Assembly (NCBI RefSeq): GCF_003595215.1
Contig: NZ_QYZP01000002.1
Location: 784,601-848,600, forward strand
DNA: 64,000 nucleotides
Reading direction: 5' to 3'
Source: Nesterenkonia natronophila
GTDB lineage: Bacteria > Actinomycetota > Actinomycetes > Actinomycetales > Micrococcaceae
Of this stretch, positions 16,021 through 25,317 are shown one piece after another (the stretch's first letter is position 1; each line of letters opens with the position of its first letter). A program made the translations under genes and the position numbers. The notes beneath the pieces were generated by a model. The model was not told the DNA's origin, made no database searches, and saw only the letters and a program-made list of their open reading frames with translations.

Positions 16021-17616
16021 ATGACGCAACGACCGATGGTTCGGCTGATCCTGCCGCACCAACTCTTTGAGCAGCACTTCGAGGTCTCCAAGGACACGAT
16101 CTGTGTCCTGGTCGAACATGATCTGCTGTTCCGGCAATACGCCTTTCACTCACAGAAGTTGGTCCTTCACCGGGCATCGATAGACCGTTTCGCTCGCCGT
16201 CTGCGCGGACACGGATATCACGTTGAGGTGCTGCGAAGTGTCGCCGACCGCGCCTCCCACGATCAAGTGGCTGAACTTATCCGACGCATAGCGCCGGCCG
16301 AGGTGACCTGCTACGACGTGGTGGACGACTGGTTGGAGCAGGATCTTGTGGCGGCACTTGCGGAGGGTGGCTACTGCTTCCACAGGTGCGAATTTATGGA
16401 GAGCCCCAACTTTCTCACCACTGGCGCTCAGATCGATGAGTGGTTCGCCCACCATGACGTACGTATGCACGATTTCTATATTTGGCAGCGCCGTCGTCTC
16501 GGGATCCTGCTCGATCAGGAGGGTCAGCCCCTGGGGGGCAAATGGTCCTTCGATGCCGAGAATCGCAAGAAGTTGCCGCGCAGATACGTCCCGCCGACTG
16601 TGGACCGATTCGCGAAGCATCCACTGCACCCGCAAGAGGAAACTCTCGACCTGTGGACGGGGGCAGAGGCGAGCACTCCGGTGCAGGACGACGACGCCGA
16701 AGACGTCATCCGTGCCATTGAGTGGGTAAGTGCCGAGTTTCCTCATGCTCCAGGGGATCCCCACCTATTCTCCTGGCCAACCACCTCCAAGGAAGCACGG
16801 GAACACCTGCGGGAATTCGTGCACAGTCGGCTTCCCGACTTCGGGCCCTATGAAGATGCGATCTCGACTGAGTTCGCATTCATCAACCACGGTCTGCTGT
16901 CAGCTTCGATGAACGTGGGGCTGCTTGACCCCCACGAGGTAGTCCAGGCCGTGCTCGACGGCTCCGACGAGCACACCCCTTTGGCCTCTGTGGAGGGCTT
17001 CGTTCGACAGGTGATCGGATGGCGCGAATACATGCGAGCCACCTACCGGACCAGGGGGCGGAGGATGCGCTCGGCAAACCAACTGGAGCACCGCAACGCT
17101 CTCGGTGACGGATGGTGGGACGCCACCACCGGGCTAGAACCTGTGGACATGGTCATCTCCCGTGTCATCGCCACCGGCTACGCCCATCACATCGAACGAT
17201 TGATGGTGCTGGGGAATGCGATGTGCCTGCTGCGCGTCGATCCCGACGCGGCCTATGAATGGTTTATGGAGTTGTTCATCGACGCCTACGACTGGGTCAT
17301 GGTGCCCAACGTGTACGGGATGAGTCAGTTCGCCGCGGGCGAGGAGATCACCACCAAACCGTATGTCTCCGGAAGCAACTACCTGCGGAAGATGTCGAAT
17401 CTTCCAGGAGGGGAGTGGACCGGTGACTGGGACGGGTTGTACTGGACTTTCGTCGCAGACCACCGTGACGTCTTCAGCGCCAACTACCGGTCACAGATGA
17501 TGGTTTCCATGCTGGACAAGATGGACGCACAGAAGCGCATTTCGCACCGCCAGCGTGCACACAGACTGCTTCACGGCGCCTCTGGAAATAGGTTAGTCCG
17601 GCGAAGCGAACAATGA
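16021..17616 (+). CDS. Cryptochrome/photolyase family protein, bacterial (6-4) type without Fe-S cysteines
   Basis: A 531-residue protein of the FeS-BCP (PhrB-like) branch. It has the N-terminal antenna domain (LILPHQLFEQH), the FAD-binding helical region (FVRQVIGWREYMRATY), and YAHHIERLM at 387-395, which fits the His-His-x-x-Arg motif required for (6-4) photoproduct repair. The only cysteines are C28, C97, C119, C123 and C402. The regions that normally carry the four [4Fe-4S] ligands read TTGLEPVDM at 369-377 and KMSNLPGGEWTGDW at 457-470, with no cysteine. It should bind FAD and repair or sense light. No separate antenna-chromophore gene is seen nearby. Confidence 0.9.
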   Translation: MTQRPMVRLILPHQLFEQHFEVSKDTICVLVEHDLLFRQYAFHSQKLVLHRASIDRFARRLRGHGYHVEVLRSVADRASHDQVAELIRRIAPAEVTCYDVVDDWLEQDLVAALAEGGYCFHRCEFMESPNFLTTGAQIDEWFAHHDVRMHDFYIWQRRRLGILLDQEGQPLGGKWSFDAENRKKLPRRYVPPTVDRFAKHPLHPQEETLDLWTGAEASTPVQDDDAEDVIRAIEWVSAEFPHAPGDPHLFSWPTTSKEAREHLREFVHSRLPDFGPYEDAISTEFAFINHGLLSASMNVGLLDPHEVVQAVLDGSDEHTPLASVEGFVRQVIGWREYMRATYRTRGRRMRSANQLEHRNALGDGWWDATTGLEPVDMVISRVIATGYAHHIERLMVLGNAMCLLRVDPDAAYEWFMELFIDAYDWVMVPNVYGMSQFAAGEEITTKPYVSGSNYLRKMSNLPGGEWTGDWDGLYWTFVADHRDVFSANYRSQMMVSMLDKMDAQKRISHRQRAHRLLHGASGNRLVRRSEQ

Positions 17617-17656
17617 TCGCCCATCGCCCGACCCCTCCGGCTGCGCAGGCGCGCCT

Positions 17657-19213
17657 CTAGGCGCTGGCCTCCCGGATGAGTTGGGCGCACCGCTCACCGA
17701 TCATCATAGTGGTGATGTTTGGGTTGACCGTTGTCAGCTCGGGCATCACTGAGGCATCAGCTACGCGCAGACCCTTCACGCCTTTGATGCGCAGCTGCGC
17801 ATCAACCGGTGACATCACATCATCCTCGGGGCCCATTCGCACCGAACCTGCCGGGTGATAGACGGTGTTGTGTGTCCGGGTGATATATGCAGCCAGATCC
17901 TCGTCGGTCTGGACATCCTTTCCTGGGAAGAGCTCATCGCCCGCCCAGTCAGCCATTGCTGGCTGGGCCACAATCTGCCGAGCAAGCTTGATGCCCTCCA
18001 CAGCTACCCGCATGTCGTGGCCCTCGGGATCCGTGAAGTACCGGGGGTCTAACCGCGGCTTGTCCCGATAATCACGCGAGCGCAGTCGCACGGTGCCGCG
18101 AGACTTGGCGTGGGTGACGTTCGGCGTCAGACAGAAGGTGTTCTCGGAGGTGGGGTAGCCGTGGCGCAGTGTGTGCTTGTCGAAAGGCACCGAACCGTAA
18201 TGCATCATCAGGTCCGGACGGTCCAGACCCTCTCTGGTGGGGGCGAAGATCCCGATCTCCCACCACTGATAGGCCTCATCCACCATAGGCTGCTTCGCAT
18301 CCCAGGCGATGACCGCCTCGGGGTGGTCCTGCAGGTGCTCGCCGACACCGGGGGAGTCGACGCGAACCTCAATCCCGTGCTCAGCCAGGTGCGCTGCCGG
18401 GCCGATCCCTGAGAGCATCAGCAGCTTAGGCGAGTCGATGGCACCTGCTGAGAGAATGACCTCCCGAGTTGCGGTGATGCGTCGCGCGCGGCCGAAGGCA
18501 TTGTTGACCGCGTCCACACCCCCGGCCTGATCTCCGTCAAACACGATTTCCCGGACCCAGTGGTCGGTGAGGATCGTGAGGTTCTCCCGATTCAGGATGG
18601 GATGGAGATAGGCCACTGATGAGGAGGACCTGGTCCCGTTCTCATTTCGGTTGATCTGGAAGAAGTTCGCACCCTTGAGCACCGTCTCTCCGGTGTTGAA
18701 CTGCACCCGGGGAATGCCCTGCTGCTCGCAGGCGTCAAGCAGCGCCACACCGCAGGGGTCGTGAGGTGGGATCGTCATGAGGTTGACGGGTCCGGTGCGC
18801 CCATGGTGATCACCTGGAGCATCGTTGGTCTCCAGCTGTTTGAACAGTGGGTACGTGCTATCGGCGTTCCATCCGGTCGCACCCATGGTTTCCCACTCGT
18901 CCATATCCTCACGCAACGCCCAGAATGCGATGCAGGAGTTGTGAGAGGAGCATCCACCGAGCACTTTGGCCCGGGACTGGCGCATGAAGGAGTTGCCGTT
19001 TTCCTGCGGCTCAATCTGGTAGTCCCAGTCGTAACCGGACTCGAGCAGTTCCATCCACCGATTCAGCTGAAGGACTTCATCTTTGTCCGCATCGGTCGGG
19101 CCCGCTTCAAGCAGAGCCACAGTGACGGTGGGGTCGTCCGAGAGTCGGGCAGCCACTGCGGCGCCGGCGGAGCCGCCGCCGATGACCAGATAATCAAAAG
19201 TGGTGTTGTCCAA
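17657..19213 (-). CDS. codA: Choline oxidase (GMC oxidoreductase)
   Basis: The 518-residue protein follows Arthrobacter choline oxidase closely along its length. FAD motif IGGGSAGAAVAARL is at 11-24. H91 in GGCSSHNS matches the His that carries covalent FAD (H99 in the Arthrobacter enzyme) and S93 its active-site Ser. H453 in YHPAGS and N497 in VNPN match the catalytic His and Asn. It oxidises choline to betaine aldehyde and on to glycine betaine with O2, giving H2O2. It is the last gene after betT and betB, and the high similarity supports oxidase over dehydrogenase. It converges with the photolyase gene. Confidence 0.92.
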   Translation of the reverse strand: MDNTTFDYLVIGGGSAGAAVAARLSDDPTVTVALLEAGPTDADKDEVLQLNRWMELLESGYDWDYQIEPQENGNSFMRQSRAKVLGGCSSHNSCIAFWALREDMDEWETMGATGWNADSTYPLFKQLETNDAPGDHHGRTGPVNLMTIPPHDPCGVALLDACEQQGIPRVQFNTGETVLKGANFFQINRNENGTRSSSSVAYLHPILNRENLTILTDHWVREIVFDGDQAGGVDAVNNAFGRARRITATREVILSAGAIDSPKLLMLSGIGPAAHLAEHGIEVRVDSPGVGEHLQDHPEAVIAWDAKQPMVDEAYQWWEIGIFAPTREGLDRPDLMMHYGSVPFDKHTLRHGYPTSENTFCLTPNVTHAKSRGTVRLRSRDYRDKPRLDPRYFTDPEGHDMRVAVEGIKLARQIVAQPAMADWAGDELFPGKDVQTDEDLAAYITRTHNTVYHPAGSVRMGPEDDVMSPVDAQLRIKGVKGLRVADASVMPELTTVNPNITTMMIGERCAQLIREASA

Positions 19214-19221
19214 GGGTCTCC

Positions 19222-20724
19222 CTATTCCTCTGGCATGCTGAACCAGCCGGTGACGGCCGGTTCAGTGTTTTCGTAGATGTGTTTTGCTTCGCGATACTCT
19301 TCGAAGCCCATCAGTCCCAGTTCCCGGCCGATGCCGGACTGCTTGAATCCGCCCCACTCAGCCTGCGGCAGGTAGGGGTGGTAGTCATTGACCCAAATGG
19401 TGCCGTGGCGGAGTCTGGAGGAGACCCGCTGGGCAGTTCCCGCATCTGAGGTCCACACTGCCCCGGCCAGTCCGTAGATGGTGTCGTTGGCTGTCTCGAT
19501 GGCTTCCTGCTCGGTGGCGAAGGTTTCCACAGTGATGACTGGTCCGAAAGACTCCTCGGTGACGGCGTGCATGCCGCGTTTGACGTCGTCGAGCACCGTG
19601 GGAGCGTAGAAGAATCCTTTCTCATGTTCGGCGCCGCCGAAGTGACCACCGGTGCGCAGGGTGCATCCTTCCCTGATGCTCTCTTGGACGTAGGCGTGGA
19701 CCTTCTGGCGATGCTCATCGGAGATCAGCGGACCGGTTTCAGCGTGCTCGTCGAATGGACCACCCATGCGGATATGCTCCGCGCGGCGGACCAGCTCGTC
19801 CACGAACTTCGCCTTGATCGACTCCTCCACAATCAGTCTGACCCCGGCCGAGCAGACTTGCCCTGAGTCAGTGAAACCGGCGTTGAGCGCATTGTCGACG
19901 GCCGCGTCGAAGTCGGCATCGGCGAAGACCACATTAGGGTTCTTGCCGCCGAGTTCCAAAGCGATCTTCTTGACGGTCTCTGAGGCTGCCGCGGCGATCT
20001 TCCGTCCAGTCACCAGGCCTCCGGTGAAGGACACCAGGTCGACGTCGGGGTGAGAGGACAAAGGTGCACCGGCAGTGGCGCCAGGCCCGGTCACCAGATT
20101 AGCCACTCCGGCAGGCAACCCCAGAGAGTCGAAGACATCCATGATGAGGATCCCCGTGTGTGGGGTCAGTTCAGCCGGTTTGAGAACCAGCGAGTTCCCC
20201 GCAGCCAGGGCTGGGGCGAGCTTCCAAGCAGCTTGGAGTAGTGGAAAATTCCAGGGCGTGATCATCCCGCAGACCCCGACCGGCTCATAGACCACTTTGG
20301 ATCGAACCGTGGGATCTCCGGCGTCGATTACGCGACCGGGGCTCGAATCGGCGAGCTTCGCGAAGTGCTTGAAGCAGGCGATGATGTCGTCCATGTCCAG
20401 CTCAGCCTCGACGAGGCGTTTGCCGGTGTCGAGGGCTTCGGCACGAGCGAACTCCGCTTTGCGCTCGGTGAGTTTTGCAGCCACGCTGAGCAGGAATTCA
20501 CTCCGTTCGGCGGCAGGTGTATCAGCCCACACCCTCGACTCGAAGGCCTGCTTCGCCGCAGCAATTGCCGCCAGGGTGTCAGGCTCTCCCGCCTCCGAGA
20601 CAAGTGCGACCTCGCTGCCATCAGCGGGGCATGTGATGAGTCGGGTCTCGCCGCTCTCACTGGGCACCCAAGCGCCATTTATGAACAGAGTGGCGGCCTT
20701 CTGCGGGGTGGTGCTCTGGGTCAT
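19222..20724 (-). CDS. betB: Betaine-aldehyde dehydrogenase
   Basis: A 500-residue aldehyde dehydrogenase. MITPWNFPLLQAAWK (cofactor region), the general base Glu in LELGGKNPN and the nucleophilic Cys in SGQVCSAGVRLIVEES are all intact. ALDHs next to choline oxidase convert betaine aldehyde to glycine betaine with NAD(P). Its ATG overlaps the betT stop by 4 nt, and codA follows 8 bp after its stop, so the three form one operon for making the osmoprotectant glycine betaine from imported choline. Confidence 0.92.
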   Translation of the reverse strand: MTQSTTPQKAATLFINGAWVPSESGETRLITCPADGSEVALVSEAGEPDTLAAIAAAKQAFESRVWADTPAAERSEFLLSVAAKLTERKAEFARAEALDTGKRLVEAELDMDDIIACFKHFAKLADSSPGRVIDAGDPTVRSKVVYEPVGVCGMITPWNFPLLQAAWKLAPALAAGNSLVLKPAELTPHTGILIMDVFDSLGLPAGVANLVTGPGATAGAPLSSHPDVDLVSFTGGLVTGRKIAAAASETVKKIALELGGKNPNVVFADADFDAAVDNALNAGFTDSGQVCSAGVRLIVEESIKAKFVDELVRRAEHIRMGGPFDEHAETGPLISDEHRQKVHAYVQESIREGCTLRTGGHFGGAEHEKGFFYAPTVLDDVKRGMHAVTEESFGPVITVETFATEQEAIETANDTIYGLAGAVWTSDAGTAQRVSSRLRHGTIWVNDYHPYLPQAEWGGFKQSGIGRELGLMGFEEYREAKHIYENTEPAVTGWFSMPEE

Positions 20725-22850
20725 GAGTCTCCTTCAGTGGTTCGGCTGGTCCGATCATGGTCCCATTCGTCGGGCACTTGTCCGAGCTCCATGGTGACGG
20801 GCCTTCCCGCCTCCTCGTTCATGGTGAGAACCGCCAGATGCCGTTGGTAAGAATCGATTACATCGGTGATGATCTGTTCCTGGGTGTATCCGAATATGTC
20901 ATGTCCCAACGATCCGGTGGCGGAGAAGATTTCCACTTGGTAGCAGACCTCATCCTGGGTTCGCAGCCGGGGTGCGAAACTGGGCACCGAATGGGCGATC
21001 GGGTAAGCCTGATACTTGAACTCGGGTTGGTCGCCGAAGAAGACATGCAGGTCCATATGAGGAATGTCGGTCCCCGGGACGGTCCCGCGGCTGCATCGGA
21101 CCTGAGCGCCCTGACTTTCCAGTTCGGCTGCGACTTCCTCGATCGCCGGGGCGGCCACAGTGTTCATGTACGTGGTGACTTCAGCCGCGGTGGGGTACTG
21201 CATGTGCCGGGCGAGACGCCGACGCCATTGGCCGCGCGCGCCCTCCCCGCTGGCCACAATCCGTTCCGACAGGGCAGAGGAGAGGGTGGACTGACGCGAA
21301 TCTGCGGCGTAGTTCTCAAGGCGCAGGGCTCGCCAGACACCGGCCATCAGAAGATAAAGAATGATCGACAGCGGCAGGCCCACGATCACGGTGGCCATCT
21401 GCAGGGTGTAAATCCCATCCAGCAGCAGCATCACCAGGGTCAGCCCGCCGATGATGAAGCTCCACACGACGCGCAGCCAGGGCGGGCCGTCGGAGGTCGT
21501 GTCTCGAGTCTTGGAGGTGAAGTTTGCCAGGACCAGGGCGCCGGAGTCGGCGCTGGTGACGTAGAACAGCAGCCCCACCAGCACAGACACGCCAATGATG
21601 AAAGATGCGCCCGGGAATTCGGCCATCAGCGCGAAATAACCGGATCCTTCAAAGTCCTCAGCCTGTTCCGCAAACTCGGTGTCCCCACCCATGATCCGGG
21701 AGACTGTGGCATTGCCGAAGATCGAGATCCATATTGCGATAAAGGCGAAGGGAACCACGAGGACACCGATGATGAACTGACGCAGTGTGCGCCCTCGCGA
21801 GATTCGTGCGAGGAACAGGCCGACGAACGGCGCCCAAGCCATCCACCAGGCCCAGAAGAAGACGGTCCACCACTCGACCCATCCTTCGTCGAGCCAAGCC
21901 TCTGAGGTGTCGTAGGCGAAGGTTTCGGTGAGCATGCCTGGGAACAGCGCGATGAAGTCGCCGAAGTTCTTCACCAGCGCGTTGAGCAGTTGAACGGTCT
22001 CACCCGAGACGAGCACATAGATCATGAGCAGAATCGCGACCACAACGTTCAACTCCGAGAGTCGGCGTATGCCCTTGTCCACACCGGAGACGGTAGAGAA
22101 CGTGACGACCACGGCTGCGAGGACGACCAGTGCAACCTGCACTCCTGTTCCCGCTTCGATGTCGAAGACCCACCCAATGCCGAAGCTGAGGAACACCACG
22201 CCGATCCCGAGGCTCGTCGCGATTCCGAATACGGTGCCGATAACCGCTGCCGTTTCGATGACGTCCCCGGTCGCGCCGCGCGCACGACGTCCGATAATGG
22301 GCAGCAGGGCGCTGCGGATACTCAGCGGAAGATGGTACCGGTAGGCGAACAGCCCGAAAGCCATTCCCATCAGGGCATACATGGCCCAGCCAGGGATACC
22401 GTAGTGGAACATGGTCCACAAGGCTGCCTCTTCCGCGGCCTGCAGAGTGCCCTCCGCGGCGCCAGGACCTACGCGTAGGTTGGTGGCCGGGCCCACCACG
22501 GCGAAGAACATCAGATCCACCCCGATGCCCGCGGCGAAAAGCATAGCGGTCCAGGTGAACAGGTTGAAACGCGGCTTGGAGTGATCCGGTCCCAATTTGA
22601 CCCGTCCCGACCGGGAGAAGGCCACGATCAGGACGAAGCCGACGACGATTGCGGCAGTGAGAATGAAATACCATCCTAGCCAGCCGCTGATCCGGGTGAA
22701 GGCACCTTCAAGAACCTCGTAGGCGGAGCCAGGAGCTGCCGCGGCCCAAAGGGTGAACGCCACAATGATTGCCGCGGAGACGATGAAAACGGGCCAATTG
22801 ACCTTCGAAGCGATTGTGGCGGGTGGGGCTGCGGCCATTGAGTTCCTCAC
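20721..22850 (-). CDS. betT: BCCT family choline/betaine transporter, BetT-like
   Basis: A 709-residue secondary transporter with 12 predicted helices. It carries the BCCT signature WTVFFWAWWMAWAPFVGLFLARISRGR and AAGIGVDLMFFAVVGP in helix 3, the form typical of BetT. About 200 residues after the last helix form a cytoplasmic C-terminal extension as in osmosensing BetT proteins. It should import choline by proton or sodium symport. It is the first gene of the betT-betB-codA operon; GAGTGAGGAA precedes the ATG. No betI- or gbsR-like regulator is adjacent. Confidence 0.9.
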   Translation of the reverse strand: MRNSMAAAPPATIASKVNWPVFIVSAAIIVAFTLWAAAAPGSAYEVLEGAFTRISGWLGWYFILTAAIVVGFVLIVAFSRSGRVKLGPDHSKPRFNLFTWTAMLFAAGIGVDLMFFAVVGPATNLRVGPGAAEGTLQAAEEAALWTMFHYGIPGWAMYALMGMAFGLFAYRYHLPLSIRSALLPIIGRRARGATGDVIETAAVIGTVFGIATSLGIGVVFLSFGIGWVFDIEAGTGVQVALVVLAAVVVTFSTVSGVDKGIRRLSELNVVVAILLMIYVLVSGETVQLLNALVKNFGDFIALFPGMLTETFAYDTSEAWLDEGWVEWWTVFFWAWWMAWAPFVGLFLARISRGRTLRQFIIGVLVVPFAFIAIWISIFGNATVSRIMGGDTEFAEQAEDFEGSGYFALMAEFPGASFIIGVSVLVGLLFYVTSADSGALVLANFTSKTRDTTSDGPPWLRVVWSFIIGGLTLVMLLLDGIYTLQMATVIVGLPLSIILYLLMAGVWRALRLENYAADSRQSTLSSALSERIVASGEGARGQWRRRLARHMQYPTAAEVTTYMNTVAAPAIEEVAAELESQGAQVRCSRGTVPGTDIPHMDLHVFFGDQPEFKYQAYPIAHSVPSFAPRLRTQDEVCYQVEIFSATGSLGHDIFGYTQEQIITDVIDSYQRHLAVLTMNEEAGRPVTMELGQVPDEWDHDRTSRTTEGDS

Positions 22851-23033
22851 TCAGTTTTGAACGGTCTTGGAAGATGCACGTCTACGCTATGACACGAGAG
22901 CGCCAGTCGTTTTACTTTGCCATAGATGTTCAGCCAATACCTAGGTTTCGGGGCCTTCCTGAGAGTCCTTGGACCAGTTCCACGAGACAGTTCCATGGGC
23001 GATTTCGACCATGAAGTCCTAAAGGTGCACAGC

Positions 23034-24647
23034 GTGCAGATTCCGTGGCGTCAGCCCGGTGGCAGTGCGGGATTTGGCCGCCCGCGGTGGTGGACGACGT
23101 TACCTGGGAGATACTTGATCATGATCAAGTGTTCCGTGGCCGGTGTCGTAGCGACGGCGGTCTTCCTCGGGCTCGCTGATATTCTGGCGCGGTTCTTCGC
23201 ACCCTCAGCTTCACCCCTGGTGGCGCTGGGCAACACCATCGTTGAACTCTCACCTCCCGCGCTGCAAGAATTCGCGATCTCGACGTTCGGGAGCAGCAAC
23301 AAGTTGGTGCTTTTCATCAGCATGGCAATTGGCGGAGCGCTCGCAGCTGCCCTGCTCGGAGTCTTGGCGGGCTGGCGCCCCAAGGTGGCTGGTGTGGTCT
23401 TCAGCGCCATCGGACTTATCTTCGTCGGCCTCGTTCTTCGCCGCCCGGATACGGGATGGGTCGATGTTGTGCCAACTGTGGTGGGTGTGGGCTTGGGACT
23501 TGCGGCGCTCACTGCGCTGGTCACCACCGCTCGCCCCCATGCCACAAGCTTTTGTGAGAACGAGCCACTCCCGGCTGCCTCCCGACGCGCATTTCTCGGG
23601 CTGGCCTCCGCAGGTACCGCAGTGGCTGCTGTCTCGCTCACCTTGGGGCGCTCGGTGCAGACCTTTGTTCAGGACGCGGCCATGGCGGTCGACCGGCTGG
23701 TTCTTCCGTCGCCGGCGGTACGAGCAGCACTCATTCCTCAGTCTGCCTCCATCGGTGTCCCGGGTGTAGCTCCCTTCATTACGGGCAACTCCGAGTTCTT
23801 CCGCATCGACACCGCCTTGATTGTCCCTGAGTTGAACCCCGAAGAGTGGACTCTTCGAATCCACGGTCTGGTGGAGAGCGAGGTTCTCATCGATATGTCT
23901 GAGCTGCTGGCCCTTCCGCTCGAGGAGCATCACATTACGCTGGCGTGTGTTTCGAACCCGGTTGGGGGTGACCTTCTGGGGACCGCCACATGGCTCGGCT
24001 ATCCAGTGCGCGAGCTCCTAGCTCGGGCTGGCCCGCTGCCTGAAGCGGATATGGTGCTGTCGCGATCCTCTGACGGCTTCACTGCCTCCACTCCTTTGGA
24101 GGCTTTGACTGATGCACGCGATTCGCTGCTGGCTGTGGGCATGAACGGGGAGCCCCTTCCAACTCAGCATGGATTCCCCGCGCGGCTTGTTGTCCCAGGC
24201 CTCTACGGCTATGTTTCGGCCACCAAGTGGGTGGTGGAACTGGAAGTGACACGGTTTGATCTGGAGACCGCGTACTGGACCGATCGCGGCTGGGACGAAC
24301 GTGCACCGGTTCTTGTCTCCTCCCGGATTGATGTTCCCCAAGCGTTGGAGACCCTACCTGCCGGAGACGTGGTCATCGCGGGAAGTGCTTGGGCTCAACA
24401 TGTGGGGATCGAGGCCGTTGAGGTCCAAGTCGATGGCGGTGATTGGGAACCCGCAGAACTGGCCTCCGAGGTCTCGATCGACACCTGGCGTCAGTGGAGG
24501 TACGTCTTCTCCAATGCGGAGCCCGGACGGCACTGGGTCACTGTACGGGCGCGCACCGCCGACGGTGAGGTCCAGACTGGCGAACGCCAGGACCCTATAC
24601 CCAATGCGGCAACTGGCCGCCACCGGATCGACTTCGGGGTCGAGTGA
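23034..24647 (+). CDS. Molybdopterin-dependent oxidoreductase, sulfite-oxidase family, membrane-anchored
   Basis: The N-terminal ~200 residues hold four or five membrane helices (SVAGVVATAVFLGLADILA first). A sulfite-oxidase-type Mo-cofactor domain follows, with the ligand cysteine C305 in HHITLACVSNPVGGDLLG and LPTQHGFPARLVVPGLYGYVSATKWV, then a C-terminal Mo-cofactor dimerisation domain. The active domain probably faces outside; the substrate is unknown and not necessarily sulfite. The start is uncertain: the frame is open from an ATG at 22926, but the GTG at 23034 has AAAGGTG 6 nt upstream and an ATG at 23121 has GGGAG. It is divergent from betT. Confidence 0.82.
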   Translation: MQIPWRQPGGSAGFGRPRWWTTLPGRYLIMIKCSVAGVVATAVFLGLADILARFFAPSASPLVALGNTIVELSPPALQEFAISTFGSSNKLVLFISMAIGGALAAALLGVLAGWRPKVAGVVFSAIGLIFVGLVLRRPDTGWVDVVPTVVGVGLGLAALTALVTTARPHATSFCENEPLPAASRRAFLGLASAGTAVAAVSLTLGRSVQTFVQDAAMAVDRLVLPSPAVRAALIPQSASIGVPGVAPFITGNSEFFRIDTALIVPELNPEEWTLRIHGLVESEVLIDMSELLALPLEEHHITLACVSNPVGGDLLGTATWLGYPVRELLARAGPLPEADMVLSRSSDGFTASTPLEALTDARDSLLAVGMNGEPLPTQHGFPARLVVPGLYGYVSATKWVVELEVTRFDLETAYWTDRGWDERAPVLVSSRIDVPQALETLPAGDVVIAGSAWAQHVGIEAVEVQVDGGDWEPAELASEVSIDTWRQWRYVFSNAEPGRHWVTVRARTADGEVQTGERQDPIPNAATGRHRIDFGVE

Positions 24648-24668
24648 TACTGTGCGGTCGATCGGCGC

Positions 24669-25313
24669 TCAATCCTGTTCGGCCGGTCCTTCTGCATTGG
24701 TCGAACTGAGAGCGGCGCTCCAGCTTCCGTAGAAGTTGCGTATCGAGGGGCCGGACGGAATATCCGTCCGCCCCTGCTTGACGAGATGCTTTCTCCATTC
24801 CACGTAATGCTGGAGTTTGGTGGAGAAGTTGCCCCTGGCGGCGTCGGATTTGAATGTCCTAATGGCATTGGAGAACTGCTCCGGGGTGAACCTGGCAGAC
24901 CCGAAGCCCTGCGGTGTCTGCTGTTTCGAGGTGGAGAATCCAGCCGCGCGGAGCGCCGCATTCCATGACCCCCCAGCACGCTTGAGAATCGTGGTGGCGC
25001 CGACCGGCCAGATCTGCTTCCCTTTGCTGGAAAGGATGGCGTGCTTCGCGATGAACTCGCTTCTGATCTCCGCGTACCGCTTGGCTGAGATCGTGAGCCC
25101 CGGGTTCCGTTCGAGACTCTGCTGGCCGGCTCGCACCGCTTCCTGCACAAGCGGGATCAGGTGGGGGGTGTCTTGATTGGTGAGCATCGCGCTCACGCTG
25201 TCCATCATGTCGGCGGACAGTTCCGGCGGCGGTTCGGCAGTGTGCTGAGACTGCCCCACCGCAAAGAGAAGGCTTGCGTGCAGCGCGCTGTCCGGTACCA
25301 GAGGAGCGACCAT
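24669..25313 (-). CDS. Hypothetical protein with homing-endonuclease-associated repeats
   Basis: The 214-residue product contains two copies of a short helical repeat, TTILKRAGGSWNAALRAAGF in the middle and SIRNFYGSWSAALSS at the C-terminus, separated by a basic segment. This Trp-Ala-Ala-Leu pattern resembles the homing-endonuclease-associated repeats found beside HNH and LAGLIDADG domains. No nuclease motif is present. It may bind nucleic acid. The ATG at 25313 lies 5 bp after the aldo/keto reductase stop, so the two may be co-transcribed. The domain call is by pattern only. Confidence 0.6.
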   Translation of the reverse strand: MVAPLVPDSALHASLLFAVGQSQHTAEPPPELSADMMDSVSAMLTNQDTPHLIPLVQEAVRAGQQSLERNPGLTISAKRYAEIRSEFIAKHAILSSKGKQIWPVGATTILKRAGGSWNAALRAAGFSTSKQQTPQGFGSARFTPEQFSNAIRTFKSDAARGNFSTKLQHYVEWRKHLVKQGRTDIPSGPSIRNFYGSWSAALSSTNAEGPAEQD

Positions 25314-25317
25314 GAGA

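Noticed and set aside
20757..21905. Long plus-strand open frame (382 codons) opposite betT.
   Set aside because: The minus-strand frame is a full BCCT transporter with signatures; the plus frame is a high-GC shadow rich in His, Gly and Asp without motifs.
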